Source of the DNA: Aliiroseovarius sp. S1339
GTDB taxonomy: Bacteria > Pseudomonadota > Alphaproteobacteria > Rhodobacterales > Rhodobacteraceae
Direction: 5' to 3'
Length of the DNA: 64,000 nt
NCBI RefSeq assembly: GCF_023195695.1
Contig: NZ_JALPQG010000004.1
Coordinates: 62,001-126,000, forward strand
The notes under the pieces were generated by a model. It was not told the DNA's origin. It worked only from the letters and a program-made list of their open reading frames with translations, and did no database searches. Of the stretch, positions 8,284 through 18,836 are shown piece after piece. A program made the position numbers and the translations under genes. Position 1 is the first letter of the stretch. Each line of letters opens with the position of its first letter.

Positions 8284-9039
8284 TCAGTCCTGTTTGCCGC
8301 GCAGAAGCTGGCGCAAAATACCGTGGAAAATCTGCACATCCGCGCGTGTCATCGGCATGCGGCTCCACATATTGCGCAGCGCAGTTTTCATCACGGGGGC
8401 TTTGGTCGGCGGGTAAAAGAACCCAGCCTCGTCCAGCCGCGCCTCGTAATGCTCGGCCAGTTTTTCGACCTCGATCGCCTGCGCGCGCTCGGACCCGGCC
8501 CACTCCATCACCTCATGCTGAACCTCGGTGGTCTGTCGTCGCCACTCGTAAGCCGTCAGCAGCACACATTGCGCAAGGTTCAGTGACGCAAATTCCGGGT
8601 TCACCGGGACCGAGATTGTCGCGTTGGCCCGCGCGACCTCATCATTCTCAAGCCCTGTCCGCTCTGGCCCAAACAGGATCGCGACTTTCTTGCCCGCCGC
8701 CCGCATTGCGCGCGCCTCGGCCATCGCACGTTCGGGGCTGAGGATCGGTTTCGCCAGATCCCGCGTGCGCGCGGTGGTGGCATAGACGTAATCGCAATCA
8801 CCGATCCCGTCTGCGAGCGTGTCATAGACCCCGGCAGCGTCCAGCACCCGCCCTGCCCCAGACGCCATGGCCACCGCCGATGGGTTCGGCCAGCCATCGC
8901 GGGGCGCGATGATCCGCATCCGTTCCAGCCCGAAATTCAGCATCGCGCGCGCGGCCGCCCCGATGTTTTCGCCCATCTGCGGACGCACCAGCACGATTTC
9001 AGGCTGAGGTCCCAGATTGTCCGTCATTTGATCCGCCAC
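8284..9039 (-). CDS. trmJ: tRNA (cytidine/uridine-2'-O-)-methyltransferase TrmJ
   Basis: A SPOUT-class RNA methyltransferase of about 251 residues. The N-terminus VLVRPQMGENIGAAARAMLNFG is diagnostic for TrmJ, and the knot region reads ILFGPERTGLENDEV and SLNLAQCVLLTAYEW. It 2'-O-methylates position 32 in the tRNA anticodon loop using S-adenosylmethionine. A GTG at 9039 has AAGGA at good spacing and is used; the ATG at 9027 is almost as likely. Its 5' end faces thiE divergently, and only a short overlap-free spacer holds both promoters. Confidence 0.9.
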   Translation of the reverse strand: MADQMTDNLGPQPEIVLVRPQMGENIGAAARAMLNFGLERMRIIAPRDGWPNPSAVAMASGAGRVLDAAGVYDTLADGIGDCDYVYATTARTRDLAKPILSPERAMAEARAMRAAGKKVAILFGPERTGLENDEVARANATISVPVNPEFASLNLAQCVLLTAYEWRRQTTEVQHEVMEWAGSERAQAIEVEKLAEHYEARLDEAGFFYPPTKAPVMKTALRNMWSRMPMTRADVQIFHGILRQLLRGKQD

Positions 9040-9182
9040 CGCCGATCCTTCCTTTTGGTTGGCCGCGTGATACGCTGGCATTCGGCCCAGAGCAAGCGTG
9101 CGTGGCGCGCTGGTCTGAATCACTTGCATTGGCGCAAGAGCCGTCTATGAAGCTGCAAGCACCAGACGAAAAGGACCGCAAG

Positions 9183-9812
9183 ATGGCCGATACCGACATG
9201 GAACTTCCCCAGCTTTATCTGGTGACACCGCCCGAATTAGAACTGTCGCTGTTTCCCGACCAGTTGGCCCGCGTGCTGGATGCTCACGACACGGCCTGCC
9301 TGCGCCTGTCGCTGGCAACAAAGGACGAAGACCGCATCATGCGCGCCGCCGACACGTGCCGCGAGGTTGCCCATGCCCGCGACGTGCCGATTGTGATCGC
9401 CGAGCACGCTTTGATGGTTGAACGTCTGGGCTTGGACGGTGTGCATCTAGGCGACGGCGCGCGTCGGGTGCGCAAGACCCGCGATGATCTGGGCAATGAC
9501 GCCATTGTCGGTGCGTTTTGCAACGCCTCGCGCCATGACGGCATGACAGCGGGCGAAGCGGGCGCGGATTACGTCAGTTTTGGTCCGGCGGGATCGACAG
9601 GGCTAGGCGACGGCACCCAAGCCGAGGCTGATTTGTTCGACTGGTGGTCAAAAATGATCGAGGTGCCGGTGGTGGCCGAAGGTGCGCTGACCGAAGACAT
9701 CATTCGCACCTTGACCCCGTTCACCGATTTCTTCGCCATCGGGGAAGAGATCTGGCGCACCGATGATCCTTCGGCAACGCTGGCCCGCTTGCTGGGGGCG
9801 ATGACCCGTTAA
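9183..9812 (+). CDS. thiE: Thiamine phosphate synthase (ThiE-like)
   Basis: About 209 residues with a TIM-barrel thiamine-phosphate-synthase signature: LYLVTPPE at the N-terminus, GLDGVHLGDGARRVRK, then GADYVSFGPAGSTG for the phosphate-binding loop. The enzyme joins HMP-diphosphate and the thiazole phosphate to give thiamine monophosphate. Several motif residues differ from canonical ThiE (for instance HLGDG instead of HLGQ), and no other thi gene or TPP riboswitch is near. It could therefore be a ThiE/TenI-type paralogue. The ATG at 9183 follows AAAAGGA. Confidence 0.75.
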   Translation: MADTDMELPQLYLVTPPELELSLFPDQLARVLDAHDTACLRLSLATKDEDRIMRAADTCREVAHARDVPIVIAEHALMVERLGLDGVHLGDGARRVRKTRDDLGNDAIVGAFCNASRHDGMTAGEAGADYVSFGPAGSTGLGDGTQAEADLFDWWSKMIEVPVVAEGALTEDIIRTLTPFTDFFAIGEEIWRTDDPSATLARLLGAMTR

Positions 9813-10645
9813 GACGCCTCGACGTTCAAATCGCCCAGCCCACCCCGCACCACAGTCTCGCAATAGGCGGCCAGGTCCTTGCGGCTGGCAAAGTTCGACA
9901 CTTTGACCGGTGTGTGATAGACCAGCTCGACCCGGCCCTGTTTGCGCGCGGCAAGGGTTTGCACCAGATGCGGCGCGAAATCCATGTCGCCCCACCAGCC
10001 ATAAAAGCGCGGGTCTTCCGTGTCGGGCGCGATATAGCGCACAGTCACGGGCTGCACCCACATGAAATCACGCAATTTCGGCGTGAAGAATGCCGCAAAA
10101 AGCGTTGGTTTAAATGGCAAAACGCGGCGTGAGTCGCTGGATGTTCCTTCGGGAAAGAACAGCAACTTGTGACCCGCCGATAAACGTTCGCGAAAGACCT
10201 CGATCTGGCGGGTCGCCTCGCGCCGGTCGCGGTTGATGAAAACTGTGCCCGTCGCGCGCGCCAGCCAGCCGATCCCCGGCCAGTTCGCCACCTCGGATTT
10301 CGAAACGAAATAGACGCGTTTCTTGGCATTCAGCGTGAAGATGTCCAACCACCCCGCATGATTGGCCACGACAGCCCCCTTTTCGCGCATCGGCGTTCCG
10401 ATGGGTTTGAACGGGATGCCAAGGATCACGAACGCCATCCGGCAAACGAATTGCGTGATATGGGGCGTGACCGGGCGTTTGATGCCGCAAAAGGGACGCT
10501 CTATCAGCCGGACAAGCAACAGCACCACAAGCCCGCCAAAAACAAGCAGCGCCAAGGGAACGCCGCGCGCGACAATGCGCAGCCAATCCGCGCCGGTCGG
10601 ATGGAAGCTGTGCGGCTCTGGCTCGCCATGCCACAGGGCGGTCAT
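9809..10645 (-). CDS. olsA: 1-acyl-glycerol-3-phosphate / lyso-ornithine-lipid acyltransferase (PlsC domain)
   Basis: A 278-residue membrane acyltransferase with an N-terminal helix (about residues 26-48), the catalytic motif NHAGWLD (HxxxxD) at residues 95-101 and the acceptor-site motif FPEGTS further on. It starts inside the stop codon of the upstream olsB-like gene (ATGA overlap). That context makes it the O-acyltransferase (OlsA) that finishes ornithine-lipid synthesis, rather than only phosphatidic-acid PlsC. The distinction rests on gene pairing, not on residues. Confidence 0.85.
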   Translation of the reverse strand: MTALWHGEPEPHSFHPTGADWLRIVARGVPLALLVFGGLVVLLLVRLIERPFCGIKRPVTPHITQFVCRMAFVILGIPFKPIGTPMREKGAVVANHAGWLDIFTLNAKKRVYFVSKSEVANWPGIGWLARATGTVFINRDRREATRQIEVFRERLSAGHKLLFFPEGTSSDSRRVLPFKPTLFAAFFTPKLRDFMWVQPVTVRYIAPDTEDPRFYGWWGDMDFAPHLVQTLAARKQGRVELVYHTPVKVSNFASRKDLAAYCETVVRGGLGDLNVEAS

Positions 10646-11418
10646 GGGCGGGGCTTTCCGGTGTAGAATGCCGTGTGCTTCGCGCTCATCTGTTCGGTGT
10701 CCATGATCAGGCATACATCCGTGGTGTTGAAATCATGGTCAATATACGCGCCCTCGCCCACGAAACCACCCAGCCTAAGATATGCTTTGATCAATGACGG
10801 CACCGCGCGCATGGCGGCGGGCCGGTCGATCTGGTCCTCTGCCATCAGGTTCATGGTTTGAAACTGCGCGGGCTGTGCCCTCACGCGCAGGCCTTCCGGC
10901 GCCAGATGTCGGTGATGCAGCAGTGACAGCGGGGCCTTGAGCAGGTCGATATCGGTGCCGTGAAACGAGGCGACGCCGAAAAGCACCTCGATCTTGTGCT
11001 CCGCTACGTAGTCTGCCAACCCGCCCCACAACACCACCATGGCGCTACCACCGCGATAGTCGGGGTGCAGGCAGGATCGGCCCAATTCAAGAAGGTTGCG
11101 GCCAGAGTTCTTTAGAACGCTCAGGTCATATTCGTCCTCAGAATAGAACCGGTTCAACGCGCCGGGTGTGTCAGACAGGCGTGCGCCGCGCAACAGACGA
11201 TAAACCCCTACAGCAGGTGTCCCAGGTCGAGCGCGATCAAACAGGATCAGATGATCGAAATAGGGATCAAACGCATCGCGTTCCAGGCGCGCATCGTGAT
11301 CCACCAAATCGCCGCTACCGCCAAGTTCGTCCACAAAAACGTCATATCGCAGGCGCTGCGCCGCGATCAGATCGGCCTCGTCTTGGGCCAGGCGAAGGAC
11401 AAAATCAGGCTGGGGCAT
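10642..11418 (-). CDS. olsB: L-ornithine N-alpha-acyltransferase (OlsB, hemolysin-like GNAT)
   Basis: A 258-residue protein of the OlsB family, marked by LRLAQDEADLIAAQRLRYDVF, the Arg/Gly acyl-carrier region ELGRSCLHPDYRGGSAMV, and LFGVASFHGTD. It transfers a 3-hydroxyacyl chain from ACP to ornithine, the first step of phosphate-free ornithine-lipid formation at the inner membrane. It is coupled to the downstream acyltransferase by a four-base overlap. Ornithine lipids replace phospholipids under phosphate limitation in this group, but I see no Pho box that I can defend. Confidence 0.9.
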   Translation of the reverse strand: MPQPDFVLRLAQDEADLIAAQRLRYDVFVDELGGSGDLVDHDARLERDAFDPYFDHLILFDRARPGTPAVGVYRLLRGARLSDTPGALNRFYSEDEYDLSVLKNSGRNLLELGRSCLHPDYRGGSAMVVLWGGLADYVAEHKIEVLFGVASFHGTDIDLLKAPLSLLHHRHLAPEGLRVRAQPAQFQTMNLMAEDQIDRPAAMRAVPSLIKAYLRLGGFVGEGAYIDHDFNTTDVCLIMDTEQMSAKHTAFYTGKPRP

Positions 11419-11524
11419 CGGTTTTAACGTTTTGCTAACCTTGCTGGGCTTCTATGGCGACAGGTCCGGGTTTGCAACTGGGCCGAATACCATCTAGGGT
11501 TGTGTTTGAGTAGGTTAATTTACT

Positions 11525-11716
11525 TCACGTTGCTTTCGGAGGCTCGAAGACTGGCATGAGATCAATTCGATCGGACATAATCACCTGCTTGCCGGCATGT
11601 TCGAAATTCACCGTGACTTTGCCGCCGATATTTGACTGTACCTGCCCCAACCCCCAATCCGGCTGTTGGGGGTGACGCACCAACATGCCCGGTTCCAGCA
11701 ACGCTCCTAAACTCAT
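11525..11716 (-). CDS. DUF3553 small protein
   Basis: A 63-residue protein beginning MSLGALLEPGMLVRHP, with the PDWGLGQVQS and VNFEHAGKQVI blocks of the DUF3553 family, an SH3-like beta fold resembling CarD/UvrD C-terminal tudor-like modules. The function is unknown. The ATG at 11716 is preceded by a GGG-rich stretch. It diverges from the ChpT gene with only 27 bases between the start codons, so the two genes may be co-regulated. Confidence 0.8.
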   Translation of the reverse strand: MSLGALLEPGMLVRHPQQPDWGLGQVQSNIGGKVTVNFEHAGKQVIMSDRIDLMPVFEPPKAT

Positions 11717-11743
11717 CCCGTTTTCCCTTTCAAGGCACACCCC

Positions 11744-12343
11744 ATGACAAAACAAGACCGCGACCTGACGGCACTGATCGGATCTCGTATCTGCCATGAC
11801 CTTATCAGCCCTTTGGGGGCCATCGGCAATGGCGTTGAGCTTTTGCAGCTATCAGGCATGGCCGATAGTCCGGAAATGGCCTTGATCGCGGAAAGCGTGA
11901 CAAACGCAAACCTGCGCATCCGGTATTTCCGCGTTGCGTTCGGGGCCGCGCCTGACAACCAGATGATCGCCGAAAGCGAGATTCGCGCTACTTTGGCCCC
12001 CGGCGTGGATGGTCGAAAGATCGAGATTGACTGGCAGCCGAACGGGGATCAACCGCGCGCAGCCGTCAAGCTGGCTTTCTTGCTGCTGCAATGTTTTGAA
12101 ACGGCGATGCCATGGGGCGGCCAGATTAGTGTCGTCAGCGACGGCAACCATTGGCAAATCCGCGGCGAAGCGAACAAGCTAAAAATCGAGCCTGACCTTT
12201 GGGCGATGTTGTCGACGCCGCAACCCGGCACGGATGTGCCACCCGCACAGGTGCATTTCGCGCTCGTCGCCCCAGAGCTTGCCCGGCAGGGTCGCACGGC
12301 CGGTGTGACGATCGCGGATCATTCGATCAGCGTCGAGTTCTAG
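11744..12343 (+). CDS. chpT: Histidine phosphotransferase ChpT
   Basis: A 199-residue dimeric pseudo-histidine-kinase. The phosphoacceptor helix reads RICHDLISPLGAIGNGVELL with His18. The C-terminal half is a degenerate ATPase-like domain without ATP-binding boxes. ChpT shuttles phosphate from the CckA receiver to CtrA and CpdR, which control cell cycle, motility and gene-transfer-agent production in alphaproteobacteria. The length and motif fit the family closely. The start follows CACCCC without a strong ribosome site. Confidence 0.88.
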   Translation: MTKQDRDLTALIGSRICHDLISPLGAIGNGVELLQLSGMADSPEMALIAESVTNANLRIRYFRVAFGAAPDNQMIAESEIRATLAPGVDGRKIEIDWQPNGDQPRAAVKLAFLLLQCFETAMPWGGQISVVSDGNHWQIRGEANKLKIEPDLWAMLSTPQPGTDVPPAQVHFALVAPELARQGRTAGVTIADHSISVEF

Positions 12344-12349
12344 GTCGCC

Positions 12350-13597
12350 TTAAGCCCGGACCGTCCCGTCGCCTTCAACCAGGTACTTGAACGATGTCAG
12401 CTGTGCCGCCCCAACCGGTCCGCGCGCATGCATCTTGCCGGTCGCGATGCCGATCTCGGCGCCCATGCCAAATTCGCCCCCATCCGCAAACTGGGTCGAG
12501 GCATTTCGCATCAGGATCGCACTGTCGAGCCGGGTGAAGAACCGCGCCGCTGTGGCGTCATTCTCGGTCAGGATCGCGTCGGTATGGGACGAGGAATAGC
12601 GGTTGATATGCTCTATCGCGCCGTCCACATCCGCGACGATTTTGGCGGCAATGATGCTGTCCAGAAACTCCTTGCCCCAATCGTCCTCGGTCGCGGCAAG
12701 CGTGCCGGTCAGCCCCGCGCCCGCGTGAACCTCGACCCCGGCCGCCATCAAATCGTCCAGCACCTTTTGACCAAGCGCAACCGCGTCCTTGTGGATCAGC
12801 AAACACTCTGCCGCGCCACAAATCCCAGTCCGTCGTGTCTTGGCATTCATCACCACACGCGCGGTTTTGTCGGGGTCGGCGTCCTTGTCGATATAGACAT
12901 GCACGATGCCTTCCAGATGAGCAAAGACCGGCACACGGGCCTCGCGCTGCACCAAGCCAACAAGACCTTTGCCACCGCGCGGCACGATCACGTCGATATA
13001 GTCCGTCATGGTCAGCATCTGGCTGACTGCCGCCCGGTCACGGGTCGGCACACGCTGGATGGCATCTTCGGGAAGATCGGCGGCCCGCAGCCCGTCCTGC
13101 AAACACGCGTGGATCAGACCCGCAGAATGGAAGCTTTCCGACCCGCCGCGCAGGATCACGGCATTGCCCGCTTTCAAGCAAAGCGCCCCCGCATCCGCCG
13201 TCACGTTCGGGCGGCTTTCATAGATCACGCCAATGACGCCCAACGGTGTGCGCACACGCTTGATGCGCAGGCCCGAGGGACGATCCCATTCTTCCAGAAC
13301 TTCGCCCACCGGATCGGCCTGCCCCGCCACGGCGCGAAGGCCGTCACACATCCCTTTGATGCGATCCTCGTCCAACATCAGACGGTCCATCATCGCAGGC
13401 GACAGTCCTTTGTCGCGGCCAAAGGCCATGTCTTCTTCATTGGCCGCGATGATCTCGGCCCGCCGGTCCCAACAGGCATCCGCCGCCGCCAGCAGTGCTT
13501 TTTCTTTGGCCTCGGCAGGCGCGAAGGCAAGCACCTTGGCCGCATCACGCGCGCGGCGTCCGATCTTTGTCATCATGGCCTTGATGTCTTCGCTCAT
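12350..13597 (-). CDS. proA: Gamma-glutamyl phosphate reductase
   Basis: A 415-residue aldehyde-dehydrogenase-fold enzyme. [23 protein letters not shown] is the ProA signature, and [16 protein letters not shown] carries the active-site cysteine region. It reduces gamma-glutamyl phosphate with NADPH to glutamate semialdehyde in proline synthesis. The ATG at 13597 follows GGAGACAG; an in-frame ATG at 13618 is possible. It lies 32 bases downstream of proB, and both follow obg in one operon. Confidence 0.95.
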   Translation of the reverse strand: MSEDIKAMMTKIGRRARDAAKVLAFAPAEAKEKALLAAADACWDRRAEIIAANEEDMAFGRDKGLSPAMMDRLMLDEDRIKGMCDGLRAVAGQADPVGEVLEEWDRPSGLRIKRVRTPLGVIGVIYESRPNVTADAGALCLKAGNAVILRGGSESFHSAGLIHACLQDGLRAADLPEDAIQRVPTRDRAAVSQMLTMTDYIDVIVPRGGKGLVGLVQREARVPVFAHLEGIVHVYIDKDADPDKTARVVMNAKTRRTGICGAAECLLIHKDAVALGQKVLDDLMAAGVEVHAGAGLTGTLAATEDDWGKEFLDSIIAAKIVADVDGAIEHINRYSSSHTDAILTENDATAARFFTRLDSAILMRNASTQFADGGEFGMGAEIGIATGKMHARGPVGAAQLTSFKYLVEGDGTVRA

Positions 13598-13629
13598 TGG
13601 TCTGTCTCCAATATTCATGCTTTTGGCCG

Positions 13630-16358
<2,729 letters not shown>

Positions 16359-16362
<4 letters not shown>

Positions 16363-16877
16363 CGAGATGCCGCCCACATATCACGGGTCAATTCAGCCTT
16401 AACAAGTTTGACTTCAATACCTTGCGAGACGCAATTAACATCTTCGACGACACCCGTGTCACGAAATCCTAGCCTGTGCAGCACAGACTTGGACGCCACG
16501 TTTCCTTCGAAATACCCGGACCCGATTTGGTCGATATCCTGCTGCTGAAAGGCCCAGTTGACCAGCGCCAACGCGGCTTCGCCCATCACCCCGCGCCCTT
16601 GATGGGCACGACCCAGCCAATAGCCAAGCGTCGGGTCCAGACCGACCACACCCAGCACCTGACCCGCCTCTTCAATTGCCAATCCACCCAGCGGCGAGGT
16701 GTCGGCAAGATGCGCGAGGAACCCGTTGAAATCTGTCAACGTGTAAGGATGGGGAACAACCGTCAGCCAGCGCGCCACCTCGTAATCATCCAGCAGGCGC
16801 ACCACATGTTCCCCGTCCGCAGCAGTTAGCGGACGAAGCGTAAACCGCTCCGTGTTGATCTTGATTTCACGTGACAT
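16359..16877 (-). CDS. GNAT N-acetyltransferase (RimJ/RimL-like) 2
   Basis: 172 residues: TERFTLRPLTAADGEHVVRLL at the N-terminus, then LGYWLGRAHQGRGVMGEAA as the acetyl-CoA loop and NVASKSVLHRLGF near the end. It is the same family as its two neighbours but divergent from both, so it is an old duplication. The substrate may be a ribosomal-protein N-terminus or a small metabolite. It is translationally coupled to the downstream paralogue and nine bases from the upstream one. Confidence 0.85.
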
Positions 16878-16886
16878 GGCAAGACG

Positions 16887-17426
16887 TTACGCCATCTTCC
16901 GAATGTAGGTCCAAGTTGGCACATTGGCATTTCGCGCCACACAATGGCTTTCCGCATCGCCAATATATTCAAACCCCGCATGGGTTAGAACACGGGCCGA
17001 GGCCGCATTATCCTGGAACACCTCGGCAAAGATGGTCGTGTTTTCTTGCGGGTTGGCTGCGACAAGCGCTTGCACGGCCTCAGATGCGATGCCGGAGTTC
17101 CAGAACCCCGGCGCGACCCAATACCCAAGCTGCGACTGGGCACGATCCAAGTGGCTCAAGCTGATGACACCCAGAACTTCGCGCCCTTCGGCTTGGGCCG
17201 CGTCCATCACCCAAACATCTTCGATCCGTTCATTTTGCAATGCGCGATCGATGAACGCCTCGGTCGTGCCGGGCGGCAAAGGATGCGGGATTGATCGCGT
17301 GCCTGCCGCAACGCGTTCATCGGCGGTATACATGGAAAGCACCCCAACATCCGAACGTCGGACGGGCCGAAGAACAAAGCGCTCCGCGTCTATAAGCGGT
17401 TGGCGTGTGATCTCGATATGCTTCAT
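16887..17426 (-). CDS. GNAT N-acetyltransferase (RimJ/RimL-like) 3
   Basis: 179 residues: DAERFVLRPVRRSDVGVLSMY, LGYWVAPGFWNSGIASEAV as the acetyl-CoA loop, and NAASARVLTHAGFEYIG. It is the first gene of the three-gene acetyltransferase operon. The ATG at 17426 has GAGGAGGGG just upstream, which decides against the longer frame. The C-terminus matches the longer family members annotated as ribosomal-protein acetyltransferase-like. The function is not assigned. Confidence 0.85.
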   Translation of the reverse strand: MKHIEITRQPLIDAERFVLRPVRRSDVGVLSMYTADERVAAGTRSIPHPLPPGTTEAFIDRALQNERIEDVWVMDAAQAEGREVLGVISLSHLDRAQSQLGYWVAPGFWNSGIASEAVQALVAANPQENTTIFAEVFQDNAASARVLTHAGFEYIGDAESHCVARNANVPTWTYIRKMA

Positions 17427-17566
17427 GGCTTCCCCTCCTCTGAAAAGCGCAGAATGCACCGGGTCAATCAGTCTTTCCCCGGACATATCGCAGGATATGG
17501 TGGGGAATAAGACCAAATTGTGAAATCCCGATGAACAGCAAATATGTGCTTGGTACGAAAAGAAAA

Positions 17567-17591
17567 GGGGCCGGCTATCACAGCCGGCCCC
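17567..17591 (-). terminator. Rho-independent terminator of rplU-rpmA
   Basis: A perfect 10-bp stem GGGGCCGGCT / AGCCGGCCCC with a 5-base loop. On the minus strand it is followed by TTTTCTTTT, directly after rpmA. It is also T-flanked on the plus side, but no plus-strand gene ends here. Confidence 0.88.
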
Positions 17592-17620
17592 TGGTTTTTC
17601 ACAACCTTGTCAGGTTCGGC

Positions 17621-17890
17621 TTATTCAGCGGCCTCCGCCACTGGGAGAACCGAAATAAAGGTGCGGCCTTTCAGGCCTTTATGGAATTGGACGTGACCTT
17701 CGACAGTCGCAAAGATCGTGTGATCTTTGCCCATGCCGACATTGGCGCCCGGCCACATTTTGGTCCCGCGCTGACGCACGATGATGTTGCCCGGGATCAC
17801 AATCTGACCACCGAATTTCTTGACGCCAAGGCGACGACCGGCTGAGTCGCGGCCGTTACGGGATGAACCGCCTGCTTTTTTATGTGCCAT
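17621..17890 (-). CDS. rpmA: 50S ribosomal protein L27
   Basis: 89 residues starting [18 protein letters not shown], the invariant L27 N-terminus that reaches the peptidyl-transferase centre, then [11 protein letters not shown] and [11 protein letters not shown]. The length is normal. It lies 21 bases downstream of rplU and ends at a strong terminator. Confidence 0.97.
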   Translation of the reverse strand: MAHKKAGGSSRNGRDSAGRRLGVKKFGGQIVIPGNIIVRQRGTKMWPGANVGMGKDHTIFATVEGHVQFHKGLKGRTFISVLPVAEAAE

Positions 17891-17911
17891 GCTATCTCTC
17901 CTTAGCTCTGA

Positions 17912-18514
17912 TTAGGCCAGTGTTTTGGCCTGCTCAACCCACTCGGGTTTAACTTTGACGGCTTCAAAGCTGTCAACGTCAACGGCCGCAAGTTGGGCGA
18001 AGGTGGTGATGCCAGCTTCGGCCAGCTTCTTGGCGGCGGCCGGGCCGACACCTGTGATTGCGGTCAGATCATCCGCAGCGGCCGCAGCCGGTGCTTCAGC
18101 CTTCGCAGCTTTCTTCGGCGCGGCTTTCTTGGCCGGAGCGGCAGCATGAACTGCACCACCCGAAACCGAACCTGCACCGATGGCAGCTTTCACGCCCGAC
18201 TTGTCGGCACCCTTTTCAAGGATGTCGGTCACGCGCAAGAGCGTCAGTTGCTGACGGTGGCCCTTGGTGCGCTTCGAGCTGTGCTTCCGGCGACGCTTCA
18301 CAAAGTGAATGACTTTTTCGCCTTTGATCTGGTCGATGATTTCGGCCTGCACACCAGCACCGGCAACGGTGGGGGTGCCGACGGTTGCACCAACCATCAG
18401 AATCTCGTTGAACTGGACTGTTTCGCCAGCATCAGCTGCCAGCTTTTCGACACGCAGAACGTCCCCAGCTTGGACCTTATACTGCTTGCCGCCGGTTTTC
18501 ATAACCGCAAACAT
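17912..18514 (-). CDS. rplU: 50S ribosomal protein L21 with C-terminal helix-hairpin-helix extension
   Basis: 200 residues, about twice the canonical L21 (~103). Residues 1-103 are ordinary L21 (MFAVMKTGGKQYKVQAGDVL, KRRRKHSSKRTKGHRQ). An Ala/Lys-rich linker follows, and residues ~145-200 form a helix-hairpin-helix unit (LTAITGVGPAAAKKLAEAGI, then TTFAQLAAVD). Similar extended L21 proteins are known in Rhodobacterales. The tail could contact rRNA or DNA, but its role is not established. The ATG at 18514 follows GAAGGAAG. Confidence 0.95.
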   Translation of the reverse strand: MFAVMKTGGKQYKVQAGDVLRVEKLAADAGETVQFNEILMVGATVGTPTVAGAGVQAEIIDQIKGEKVIHFVKRRRKHSSKRTKGHRQQLTLLRVTDILEKGADKSGVKAAIGAGSVSGGAVHAAAPAKKAAPKKAAKAEAPAAAAADDLTAITGVGPAAAKKLAEAGITTFAQLAAVDVDSFEAVKVKPEWVEQAKTLA

Positions 18515-18836
18515 TTGATCTTCCTTCATATTCCGCGTCCTATGGCCCCGGATGAACCGGTGTTTGACGAAGGGGTGATCCCTTCACTTGCCTCGAACTG
18601 CGCGCCCCGATGGGCAAAGTTAAAGCTCCCACACGGGAATTTCCCGGTAGGAGTGGCGGCTTATCGGGCGAATTCGCCAGTAAGTCAAGACGATATCCGT
18701 GGATAATTCTGCCCCTCGGACACCCGCGTCAACAACCCTTGCAGGCCTTGTCATGACATATTAGGCCAAGAAAGGAAATGTCCAGCGTGCGCGCCTCGGC
18801 CTGCGACGCGAAAAACTTACCGCAAGGAGCCCCGTG
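18515..18836. other. Divergent intergenic region rplU / TPR-sulfotransferase
   Basis: About 320 bases without a supportable gene. It must hold the ribosomal-protein promoter on the minus strand and the TPR-gene promoter on the plus strand. The one clear structure is the palindrome at 18626-18653, listed separately. Confidence 0.5.
18626..18653 (-). promoter_or_regulatory. Palindrome in the rplU leader region
   Basis: CGGGAA-T-TTCCCG is a perfect 13-base palindrome, extended outward by CTCC and GGAG. It lies about 110 bases before the rplU start. It could be an mRNA leader hairpin for autoregulation or a protein-binding site. No T-run follows, so it is not a simple terminator. Confidence 0.35.
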
